A program made the position numbers and the translations under genes. From Balneolaceae bacterium ANBcel3 (GTDB taxonomy: Bacteria > Bacteroidota > Rhodothermia > Balneolales > Natronogracilivirgulaceae): a DNA stretch of 50,388 bases. Every line of letters begins with the position of its first letter. Position 1 is the stretch's first letter. Under the pieces are notes generated by a model. The model was not told where the DNA came from. It searched no databases and worked only from the letters and a program-made list of their open reading frames with translations. The stretch covers positions 1 through 50,388 of the forward strand of contig JASCXY010000003.1 in assembly GCA_030012235.1 (NCBI GenBank). Reading direction: 5' to 3'. This document shows, one piece after another, positions 43,624-50,388 of this stretch.

Positions 43624-43944
43624 ATGATAGATTGCTTTTTGGTTTATATCACTACTTCAGATCGTAACCAGGCAGAAACGATTGGGAACGCATTAATTGA
43701 GGAAAAACTGGCAGCATGTGTAAACCTGATCGATCCTATTACTTCTATCTTTAAATGGGATAACAACATAGAAAAAGAAAAGGAAATCGTCGTCCTGGCA
43801 AAAACCACTTCTGTTCGATATCCCGCTCTTGAACAACGGGTTAAGGAACTTCACAGTTACGATTGCCCTTGTATTGTCGCCCTGCCTATCACGTCAGGAA
43901 ATCCGGACTTTCTTTCCTGGATCGAGGAAGAAACCCGTTTATAG
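43624..43944 (+). CDS. cutA: CutA-family divalent cation tolerance protein
   Basis: The ATG at 43624 gives 106 residues, the usual length for this trimeric, ferredoxin-like-fold protein. Family signatures are clear: YITTSDRNQAETIGNALIEEKLAACVNLI (with the ACVN site) and ELHSYDCPCIVALPI. CutA was linked to copper tolerance, but its true role is debated. Its stop precedes the in-frame start of the crotonase gene by 34 bases. Confidence 0.94.
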   Translation: MIDCFLVYITTSDRNQAETIGNALIEEKLAACVNLIDPITSIFKWDNNIEKEKEIVVLAKTTSVRYPALEQRVKELHSYDCPCIVALPITSGNPDFLSWIEEETRL

Positions 43945-43978
43945 TAGTCCTAAACTCAAACCTATATTACCAGAAACT

Positions 43979-44752
43979 GTGGCTGATCTGCGAATAAATA
44001 AAAAGAAACACATTTTTTGGGCTGAAATCGACCGACCGGAAACAAAGAATACCATTGATTTCAAAATCATGGAATTACTTGAAAACCTGTTGGATGAAAT
44101 TGAGCAGAATAATAACATCCGGGTTTTGATCCTAAGTGGAGCAGGTGACCGTTTTTTTGCTTCCGGAGCCAATATCGAAGCCTTTTCTACCCTGAAAGCA
44201 GAAAAAGAAGGCCTGGAGATGGCAGAACGGATGTCTTCCATCTTGAACCGGCTGGAATCCAATCGGTTTTGGTCGCTTGCCTGTGTAAATGGAGATACTT
44301 ACGGCGGCGGCTGTGAACTGCTGCTTGCTTTCGATTTTTCTATCGCCAGTAAAATTTCTACGTTTTCTTTTACGCAAGCCAGTATGGGCCTGCCTCCCGG
44401 ATGGGGTGGAATAACACGTCTTGTAGAGCGAGTAGGGAGATCCCGTGCACTGGAGTGGCTCGCCAGTGGAGAAGAAATCTCCTCGGACGAAGCCTTTCAG
44501 GCCGGACTGATTAACCGCCTTTCCATTACTTCCGAACTTCGCAGAAATACATGGGAGTGGGCTCTTCAGCTGGCACGCATCCCTCCGGACTTAATTCAAG
44601 AACTTAAACACGGAACCAAGTTCTCCCTGGAAAATCCCCGAAATGACGCTTTTAAAAGAGAGCGCGAACGCTTTGCTCACTTTTGGGCCTCCAAGGATCA
44701 CCTGGATCGGGTGGAAGATTTTCTGAGAAAAAAGAAGAAAAAAAAGCTATAA
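43979..44752 (+). CDS. Enoyl-CoA hydratase/isomerase family protein (crotonase fold)
   Basis: The frame is open from 43829, overlapping cutA, but the GTG at 43979 gives 257 residues and a family-like start (VADLRINKKKHIFWAEIDRPETKNTID). The oxyanion-hole and CoA-binding segments are SGANIEAF and NGDTYGGGCELLLAFDF. The first catalytic Glu of hydratases (E113 here) is present. The residue aligned with the second Glu is Q133 (FSFTQASMGLPPGWGG), so simple hydratase chemistry is doubtful; isomerase, decarboxylase or another crotonase reaction is possible. The C-terminus is a run of Lys. The gene is convergent with the SMP-30 gene. Confidence 0.88.
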   Translation: MADLRINKKKHIFWAEIDRPETKNTIDFKIMELLENLLDEIEQNNNIRVLILSGAGDRFFASGANIEAFSTLKAEKEGLEMAERMSSILNRLESNRFWSLACVNGDTYGGGCELLLAFDFSIASKISTFSFTQASMGLPPGWGGITRLVERVGRSRALEWLASGEEISSDEAFQAGLINRLSITSELRRNTWEWALQLARIPPDLIQELKHGTKFSLENPRNDAFKRERERFAHFWASKDHLDRVEDFLRKKKKKKL

Positions 44753-44762
44753 ATATGCTTCC

Positions 44763-45785
44763 TTAACGCAGACGAATCCGCAGTATATAGCTGTTCGCGG
44801 TCATGTACAGAACGTCTTCGTTCCCGTTGAAGGCACAGTTCGAGATAAATTCACCCGCATAAATCCGCCCAAGTGGTTCCGCATCGGGTGAAAAAATCCA
44901 GACACCACCCGGACCCGTGGCAAAAATATATCCATCGCTTCTTACCTTCATGCCGTCGGGAAGACCGGGAGCCGTTCCAACGTATTCGGTTACATCATAA
45001 AATACTCTTGGATTGGCCAGATCCCCGTTTTCAAGAACATCATACACCATCCACAACGCCTTGCCCCGATCTGAATTTGCTACATAAAGCAGAGATTCGT
45101 CCGGTGAAAACGCCAATCCGTTGGGACGGGTAAGATCATCCACAACACGCGTAACACTTCCGTCCGGATCTACACGGTATACGCCATATACATCCATTTC
45201 TTTGGCAGGATCATTTACATACCCCTCTAATCCATAGGGGGGATCTGTGAAATAGACACTTCCACTGCTATGCTGAACAAGATCATTCGGACTGTGAAAT
45301 CGTTTGTCGTTGTAATGAGTCGCCAGAAACGAAAATTCCGGCTCGGGATGCTCAAGATCCGCATCCATCCGGGCAATGCTCCGATTGCCATGCTGACAAA
45401 GTAACAGAGCCCCATCCTTTCCGATAATCAGTCCATTTGACCCGATTTCTCCGCCACGGCCAGAGTCCCCCGTATAACCGGAAGGATTCAGATAAGTGGT
45501 TACTCCATCTTCTTCCGTCCATTTGTAAATCGTATTGGCAGGTACATCTGAGAATAACAGAAAACCATGCTCATCAACCCAAACAGGGCCTTCTGACCAA
45601 CGATATCCCTGGCCCAGTACCTCAGGAGTATGTTCCGTTGAAATAACTTCAGAAAGCCTCTCATCCAGCACTTCGATTCCTGCTTCTTCTTTGGGTGGAT
45701 AGGTATCCTGCCCAAAGGCCATCTCTGTGGTTTGTGCCCAAAAAAAACACCCTGCAATCCCTATTCCGTATAAAGCTCGTTTCAT
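44763..45785 (-). CDS. Secreted SMP-30/gluconolactonase-family hydrolase
   Basis: The 340 residues start with a signal peptide (MKRALYGIGIAGCFFWAQTTEMAFGQ), then form the six-bladed beta-propeller of the SMP-30/gluconolactonase family. Calcium or zinc ligands are expected in YRWSEGPVW (Glu), FHSPNDLVQ (Asn) and GLAFSPDESLLYVANSD (Asp). GYTGDSGRGGEIGSNGL is a typical blade. It should hydrolyse a sugar lactone or related ester in the periplasm. The physiological substrate is unknown. Confidence 0.93.
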   Translation of the reverse strand: MKRALYGIGIAGCFFWAQTTEMAFGQDTYPPKEEAGIEVLDERLSEVISTEHTPEVLGQGYRWSEGPVWVDEHGFLLFSDVPANTIYKWTEEDGVTTYLNPSGYTGDSGRGGEIGSNGLIIGKDGALLLCQHGNRSIARMDADLEHPEPEFSFLATHYNDKRFHSPNDLVQHSSGSVYFTDPPYGLEGYVNDPAKEMDVYGVYRVDPDGSVTRVVDDLTRPNGLAFSPDESLLYVANSDRGKALWMVYDVLENGDLANPRVFYDVTEYVGTAPGLPDGMKVRSDGYIFATGPGGVWIFSPDAEPLGRIYAGEFISNCAFNGNEDVLYMTANSYILRIRLR

Positions 45786-45854
45786 TTGATTGAATTTAGT
45801 TTTTGGTTCTTCCGGCTTCTGCCGGTTGGATCATTTTGTACCTTTATTACAACA

Positions 45855-47012
45855 CTATTCTTCAAGCAGCCGTTTACGAAGTACAACCTCCGTTTCTCTC
45901 ATCGAGCCGCCTCGCAAAAAAGTAATGTTCATATGCTCACCACGATTATACTCATGAAGCACAGCCCGGGCATGTTTTTCACCGTAAATTACCTCCCCGC
46001 CTAACCGGGTAACAATATCACCAGGACGTATTCCTGCCTGATACGCCGGGCCGTCTCTGTTGACTCCGACGATGAATAAACCATGCTTCACCGGAAGGTA
46101 ATACCGTTCCGCAATGGAACGTGTAACCGGAACCATTTCCAGGCCCATACTGTAATTCAGCCGACCGGGGTTTTCCTGTACCAGATAATTTACCATGGAT
46201 GCAATTTTTTTTCCGGGTATGGCAAACCCATGATTCCGGTACGTCTCTGGCAACAATGAATCCGGAAAAACAATATTCATTCCTGCAAGTCTTCCATCCA
46301 TATATAAAAGCGGCCCGCCGGAAGCCTCTGTTCCGGTCTTCGTGCTAAGCATTAAAACATCAGGATACACATAGCCCGGTGACTGCTCTATCTCAAGCAG
46401 TTGTCCCGTAGAAGAAATAATTCCGGGCGAGAGTATCGGAGAAGCAAAATAATGATAATGCGCCGGGCTTGCGGAAATACTAAACACCGTTGCTCCTGTT
46501 TGGACCGAGTCCCCTTCACAAAATATCAGATAGGGTACCTCTTTCTCCATTTCCAGCTTTAAAAGAGTAATTCCGGAGTGTGGATCAGCTCCGACAACAT
46601 GCGCCTCAGCCTTTCTTCCATCGTACATGGTCACTTCGGTGGTCTCGGGTAATGATCCGGTATCTGGTATCCAGGTCACAATAAATCCATCCTCGGAGAT
46701 AAAATAACCGGTAAAAACAGCTTTCGAATACGGGTTACGGATGAAAAAATCATCTGGCTCATCCGATGGAAAGGTAATAAATACCACCGCTTTTTTGGAT
46801 TGCCTGTACGCATCTGAAAGATCGGATGGCCCTGCTGTATGAACGCCCACCTCATAGCCGCGGGTATTCCCCGGACTTACATGAACTATTCCGCGTTGAT
46901 GTACTTGTATGGCCACATCCTGTTTCGGATTATGATCCATACAAGCCATAGGGAAAAACACCAGGAATACCGTAGCAATTATGCCATAGAGTCTGTTATT
47001 ATTCTTTTCCAT
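45855..47012 (-). CDS. DegP-like PDZ lipoprotein with lost catalytic His and Asp (pseudoprotease)
   Basis: The 385-residue protein resembles trypsin-like DegP/HtrA proteases followed by one PDZ domain (about 295-385; VPVTRSIAERYYLPVKHGLFIVGVNRDGPAYQAGIRPGDIV). The N-terminus has a lipobox (FPMAC, C24), so it should be a lipoprotein. Aligned to DegP, the active-site His is Pro (P116 in FIVTWIPDTG), the Asp is Gly (G147 in GADPHSGITLL), and only the Ser (S231 in TEASGGPL) remains. It is therefore probably an inactive, substrate-binding protein, or the alignment of the first half is unreliable. It lies between the SMP-30 and NrnA genes on the same strand. Confidence 0.82.
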   Translation of the reverse strand: MEKNNNRLYGIIATVFLVFFPMACMDHNPKQDVAIQVHQRGIVHVSPGNTRGYEVGVHTAGPSDLSDAYRQSKKAVVFITFPSDEPDDFFIRNPYSKAVFTGYFISEDGFIVTWIPDTGSLPETTEVTMYDGRKAEAHVVGADPHSGITLLKLEMEKEVPYLIFCEGDSVQTGATVFSISASPAHYHYFASPILSPGIISSTGQLLEIEQSPGYVYPDVLMLSTKTGTEASGGPLLYMDGRLAGMNIVFPDSLLPETYRNHGFAIPGKKIASMVNYLVQENPGRLNYSMGLEMVPVTRSIAERYYLPVKHGLFIVGVNRDGPAYQAGIRPGDIVTRLGGEVIYGEKHARAVLHEYNRGEHMNITFLRGGSMRETEVVLRKRLLEE

Positions 47013-47199
47013 TTACATTCTTGAATCATTTACAGCACAATGACAGACGATAACACAGGCCGATATCCAAATATGGTATCAAAGAATAAGAGTCTGTCAG
47101 AGAAAGAACATATTCTATTAAAATTACGGAGAAACACCATCGTCATTCAAAGGATATCCGCCTTATAAATACTATGAAAATAACGATTGAACGGCTGTT

Positions 47200-48177
47200 T
47201 TATTCATTCAAAAAACGACTAATTTCCGCAACCAGCTCCCACGTAGCTTTTTCAACAGGACCCGGGTGCCACGCTCCGGCCGCATTAAAATGGCCGCCGC
47301 CTTCAAACGACCTGGCCAGTTTATTTAAATCTACCCTGGATTTACCTCTCAGGCTTACTTTAATCCTGCCATTTTTTTCATACAAAAATACTGAAACCAG
47401 AACCCCTTCTATAGCAAGCGGGTAATTGACAAATCCCTCCAGATCTTCCAGCGTTGATCCTGTTTCTTCCAGTTGCCTCTGCGTGACAACCATAGTGGCC
47501 ACCCGGCCATCTTCATGCAAATCAATCGAATTGAGCGCATTCCCCAGCAGCTGATACTGCCCCAGTGTCTTTCCCTCATAAATTTTTGAATAAACTTCAT
47601 CCGGACGAATTTTTCCGTACTGTAAAAGGCTTGCTACCGCTTCGTGAGTTCCTGCGGTAACTGTCGGAAACCGAAAAGACCCGGTGTCCGTCATTATTCC
47701 GGAATAGAGCGCTTCGGCTACGGACCGATTGATCAGAGAAAGGCCACTTTCCTCAAAGATTCTCCATACCAGAAAAGCGGTAGAACTGGCGTCCGGATCC
47801 CACAACATGGCATGGAAAAAAGACTCCGGAGGATCCATATGGTGGTCGATCAGAAATACAGGCTTATCGGTCTCTTGTAAGAAATGCTGCATATTTCCAA
47901 AACGTGAAGGATGATTTCCGTCCACCAGAACAAAGGCATCACAGGTTCGAACGAGTGCTTCAGAAGGAGCCTCAACTCGTGTACTTCCTTCCAGCCATTT
48001 CATATTTCCCGGTACCGGGTCGTCATTAAACAATAACGTTTGAAGGCCTTGTTGTTCCAGCCAAAACGAAAGTGCCAGCTGTGAACCGATCGCATCACCA
48101 TCGGGATTGATATGTGAAAACAACCCTATTCGTGAATATTTTGTCAGCTCTGCACTAAAATTCTTTACCATCTTCAT
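47200..48177 (-). CDS. nrnA: NrnA-type DHH/DHHA1 phosphoesterase
   Basis: NrnA-like enzymes cleave short oligonucleotides, 3'-phosphoadenosine 5'-phosphate and, in some species, c-di-AMP or pApA. From the chosen ATG at 48177 (the one at 48171 is also possible) the protein has about 325 residues. The DHH domain includes SHINPDGDAIGS, LVDGNHPSRFG, LIDHHMDP and GIMTDTGSFRFP. The DHHA1 domain ends GGGHFNAAGAWH. All metal-binding motifs are present, one in a variant form (DGNHPSR where DxSDxxR is usual). With CdaA in the same region it is a candidate for c-di-AMP turnover. It diverges from thiN. Confidence 0.92.
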   Translation of the reverse strand: MKMVKNFSAELTKYSRIGLFSHINPDGDAIGSQLALSFWLEQQGLQTLLFNDDPVPGNMKWLEGSTRVEAPSEALVRTCDAFVLVDGNHPSRFGNMQHFLQETDKPVFLIDHHMDPPESFFHAMLWDPDASSTAFLVWRIFEESGLSLINRSVAEALYSGIMTDTGSFRFPTVTAGTHEAVASLLQYGKIRPDEVYSKIYEGKTLGQYQLLGNALNSIDLHEDGRVATMVVTQRQLEETGSTLEDLEGFVNYPLAIEGVLVSVFLYEKNGRIKVSLRGKSRVDLNKLARSFEGGGHFNAAGAWHPGPVEKATWELVAEISRFLNE

Positions 48178-48262
48178 TATCTTTATGTTTTTAAGCGGTT
48201 TCATACCTATTATCAGGCTTTCCAACCAATAATCAAAACGATCATTAAAACTTTCAGAACTG

Positions 48263-48895
48263 ATGCGGATCCTGATTCTCGCACATGGTGATGCCCCGTC
48301 CGAAGAATTGTTTCGGTCGTTTCATCGGTCATGCGATCTCTTTATCGCTGCCGACGGTGGTGCCAACACGGCCCTCGGACTTGGAATTGTACCGGATATC
48401 ATCACCGGAGACATGGACAGTTTTAATGTTCAAAAAGACCTCCAAAGTCTGGTTATACATGATCCCGATCAGGAAACCAATGATCTTGAAAAAGCGCTGT
48501 CCCTGGCAAAAAAGAATAACGCCCGAAGAGTGGATATCCTCGGCGCAACCGGAAAACGATTGGATCATTCTCTCAAAAACCTCTCTGTTTTACTGCGTTT
48601 TAATCCTTTTTTTGAACATCTGACATTTTATGATGATGCGTTCTCAACCCGGATTATCCCAAAAGACTTCAATGCAACCCTTCCCGTGGGTCACACGGTA
48701 TCTCTGTTTCCCCTTTCAGGCCGGGTTTCAGGAATAACAACCCATGGCCTCACCTTCCCACTGAAGAACGAACATCTGGAAAACGGAGTCAGAGATGGAA
48801 CATCCAATGAAGTTTCTGAGCCATCCATACGAATTACCCATGAGTCCGGGGCACTGGTGTTCATGACCCGTTTAACTACCAAAGACTTCGAATAG
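48263..48895 (+). CDS. thiN: Thiamine pyrophosphokinase
   Basis: The enzyme transfers pyrophosphate from ATP to thiamine. The 210 residues carry the family motifs: AADGGANTALGLG, ITGDMDSF, DQETNDLEKAL and GATGKRLDHSLKN, in the right order. The C-terminal thiamine-binding part (SGITTHGLTFPLKNEHLENGVRDGTSNEVSE) matches well. The following symporter gene starts 2 bases after its stop, so they are co-translated. No TPP riboswitch is visible upstream. Confidence 0.96.
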   Translation: MRILILAHGDAPSEELFRSFHRSCDLFIAADGGANTALGLGIVPDIITGDMDSFNVQKDLQSLVIHDPDQETNDLEKALSLAKKNNARRVDILGATGKRLDHSLKNLSVLLRFNPFFEHLTFYDDAFSTRIIPKDFNATLPVGHTVSLFPLSGRVSGITTHGLTFPLKNEHLENGVRDGTSNEVSEPSIRITHESGALVFMTRLTTKDFE

Positions 48896-48897
48896 AC

Positions 48898-50289
48898 GTG
48901 CACGGAATCGATTTACTCATCATCTGCGCCTATTTTATTCTGCTGATTTTTCTGAGTACCTTCCGCCGGAATAAAGATCATACGGAAAGCAGCTTTCTTC
49001 TATCCGGCCGAAGCATGACGCTGCCCGCCTTTGTAGCCACACTGGTATCTACCTGGTACGGAGGAATCCTCGGTTCCGGAGAATACAGCTACCAGTTTGG
49101 AATCTCACAATGGGTTGTGTTCGGCCTCCCTTACTACCTTTTTGCTATTCTGTTTGCCGTTTTTCTGGCTGGAAAAATTCGATCGAACAAAGCCCTTACC
49201 ATACCTGAAGCCATAAGCAACACCTATTCCAAAGGCTCCGGTAATGTTTCTGCTCTGCTCATTTTTCTGCTGGTCAGCCCTGCTCCCTATATACTTATGC
49301 TTGGCCTGCTCTTTCAGTTTGTGACTGGATCAGAAAGCCACACTCTCCTTTTTTCTGTCATTGTTGCCCTCTTTTCGGTTGGATATGTGAGTATCTCCGG
49401 ATTTAAAGCAGTTATTCGAACCGATATCCTGCAAGTAATCTTGATGTATTCCGGTTTTTTTGTGCTGCTTGTACTTGCATTTAACTACGCCGGAATGCCC
49501 TGGGAGATATGGGGGGATTTGCCTGAAACACACCGTTCATTTGATGGTGGCCACGGGATACCTTTTGTCCTTGTTTGGTTTTTTATAGCCCTCTGGACGT
49601 TCGTTGATCCTTCATTTCATCAGCGGGCTGCCGCTGCAACGTCGGGCTCTACGGCCCGAAAAGGGATCTACCTGTCGGTTGGCTTTTGGTTTATTTTTGA
49701 TATGTGTACGGCACTGACCGGAATCTATGGCTTTATCATCCTGGGTGACATTGATCAGCCTCTTCTTGTGTATCCTGAACTGGGCCGGTATCTTTTGCCC
49801 GCAGGACTTACCGGATTGTTCTTTTTAACGCTGCTGGCAACCATCATGTCTACACTGGACAGCTTCCTGTTCATATCCGGCCAAACACTTGGGCGTGATC
49901 TGATCTCCCGAAATTACCGAATTGAAAACCCGATTCATGCCACCCGATGGGCCATGCTGATCTCTGCAGGCATAGGAATTCTTCTTATCATGATTTTTCC
50001 AAGTGTTATCGCTTTATGGTATGTCATCGGCTCTGTAATTATCCCCGGGCTGCTCCTGCCGGTTCTGGGAATCTATGTTCCGTTTTTCCGGGTTCCCCAA
50101 AAACTGGTAATGTACTCCCTCCTTCTGCCCTGTCTGACCTCGCTGGCCTGGCTAGTCCTGGGGGTTTCCGTTTCAGAGGATCTATACAGCTATGCTTTTT
50201 TGGGACTGGAGCCTTTTTATCCGGGATTGGCTCTTGCGATTATTCTATTATTCGCCGGGAAAGTACTTGAAACAAACTCTGAAAACTGA
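48898..50289 (+). CDS. Sodium:solute symporter family protein
   Basis: The 463 residues start at a GTG 2 bases after thiN and are almost all hydrophobic: about 12-13 membrane helices. The SSS family pattern is visible in SSFLLSGRSMTLPAFVATLVSTWYGG, FDGGHGIPFVLVWFFIALWTFVDPSFHQRAAAA and MSTLDSFLFISGQTLGRDL. The transported solute cannot be told from the sequence. Its coupling to thiN suggests thiamine or a precursor, but symporters of this family also carry sugars, amino acids or vitamins. Confidence 0.88.
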   Translation: MHGIDLLIICAYFILLIFLSTFRRNKDHTESSFLLSGRSMTLPAFVATLVSTWYGGILGSGEYSYQFGISQWVVFGLPYYLFAILFAVFLAGKIRSNKALTIPEAISNTYSKGSGNVSALLIFLLVSPAPYILMLGLLFQFVTGSESHTLLFSVIVALFSVGYVSISGFKAVIRTDILQVILMYSGFFVLLVLAFNYAGMPWEIWGDLPETHRSFDGGHGIPFVLVWFFIALWTFVDPSFHQRAAAATSGSTARKGIYLSVGFWFIFDMCTALTGIYGFIILGDIDQPLLVYPELGRYLLPAGLTGLFFLTLLATIMSTLDSFLFISGQTLGRDLISRNYRIENPIHATRWAMLISAGIGILLIMIFPSVIALWYVIGSVIIPGLLLPVLGIYVPFFRVPQKLVMYSLLLPCLTSLAWLVLGVSVSEDLYSYAFLGLEPFYPGLALAIILLFAGKVLETNSEN

Positions 50290-50299
50290 AAAGATCCCA

Positions 50300-50313
50300 G
50301 GTTCAACTGAACC
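50300..50313 (+). terminator. Small stem-loop after the symporter gene
   Basis: GGTTCA and TGAACC pair around 2 bases, 10 bases after the TGA stop. With a 2-base loop and no U-tract it is a weak terminator candidate. The last 75 bases of the window hold no gene I can see. Confidence 0.3.
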
Positions 50314-50388
50314 AAAATACGATTCTAAGAGAACTCTGATTCACAAACACGTCTGATTCGGGACACATCCCATAGAAGCATATGCGTA

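Noticed and set aside
43829-43978. Upstream start for the crotonase gene overlapping cutA
   Set aside because: The extension overlaps the conserved cutA C-terminus in another frame. The GTG at 43979 gives a family-like length.
48178-48262. TPP riboswitch before thiN
   Set aside because: The gap is 85 bases and no THI-element core was seen.
1-50388. Insertion sequences, prophage or CRISPR arrays
   Set aside because: No transposase or integrase gene, no phage structural genes and no regularly spaced direct repeats were seen.

Overview
The window is a gene-dense, mostly housekeeping stretch of a bacterial chromosome. It carries about 48 protein genes and one tRNA-Leu, and I saw no insertion sequence, prophage, CRISPR array or rRNA. 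The gene set points to a Gram-negative member of the Bacteroidota/Balneolota/Rhodothermota group, with Balneolota-like marine genera my best guess. Supporting genes are a PorQ-like type IX secretion protein, a very large LptD-like outer membrane protein, an MlaEFD lipid transport operon, a neighbouring folP and cdaA, a DUF3822-like gene next to rsmD-coaD, a DUF349 repeat protein, and weak use of Shine-Dalgarno sites. The assignment is inference from gene content, not from a marker gene.

Layout. 1-2743: 3' part of a fused FAD/iron-sulfur oxidoreductase. 2756-7720 (minus): a three-PAS sensor, diadenylate cyclase CdaA, FolP, a ferredoxin and a secreted NPP-type phosphodiesterase. 7985-8443 (plus): a small outer membrane barrel. 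8458-13042 (minus): a CheY/metallo-beta-lactamase fusion, a DUF349 protein and a short-chain dehydrogenase. 13408-14586 (plus): a CheY/adenylate cyclase fusion. 14583-18990 (minus): MscS channel, Dps, RluA-type pseudouridine synthase, a TPR protein with a possible frameshift, an unknown protein and an M42/M28-like peptidase. 19261-27042 (plus): a membrane-anchored pilin-like protein, a DUF3822-like protein, RsmD, CoaD, a class I aminotransferase, FmdB, YraN, an FtsB/DivIC-like protein and LptD. 27068-33739 (minus): RibE, RibD, a PpiD-type chaperone and MlaD-F-E. 33959-38485 (plus): PorQ, AroC, a TPR protein, a LysM/RlpA-like protein and an ECF sigma factor. 38482-43385 (minus): a histidine kinase, ClpX, ClpP, trigger factor and tRNA-Leu. 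43624-44752 (plus): CutA and a crotonase. 44763-48177 (minus): an SMP-30 hydrolase, a DegP-like lipoprotein lacking two catalytic residues, and an NrnA-type phosphoesterase. 48263-50289 (plus): thiamine pyrophosphokinase and a sodium/solute symporter.

Functional themes. Nucleotide second messengers recur: CdaA can make c-di-AMP, the NrnA-type enzyme could clear its linear product, and the CheY-cyclase fusion should make cAMP. Envelope biogenesis is well represented (LptD, MlaEFD, PpiD, PorQ, RlpA-like, FtsB-like). Protein quality control appears as Tig-ClpP-ClpX.

I do not see a clear undescribed multi-gene system. The most notable signals are (i) stem-loops built across stop codons at many gene ends, including a perfect 30-bp palindrome shared by two convergent genes, (ii) a lipoprotein pseudoprotease, (iii) a 28-bp perfect palindrome upstream of the aminotransferase, (iv) a probable frameshift in a TPR gene, and (v) an ECF sigma factor with no visible anti-sigma partner whose stop codon interlocks with that of a histidine kinase gene.
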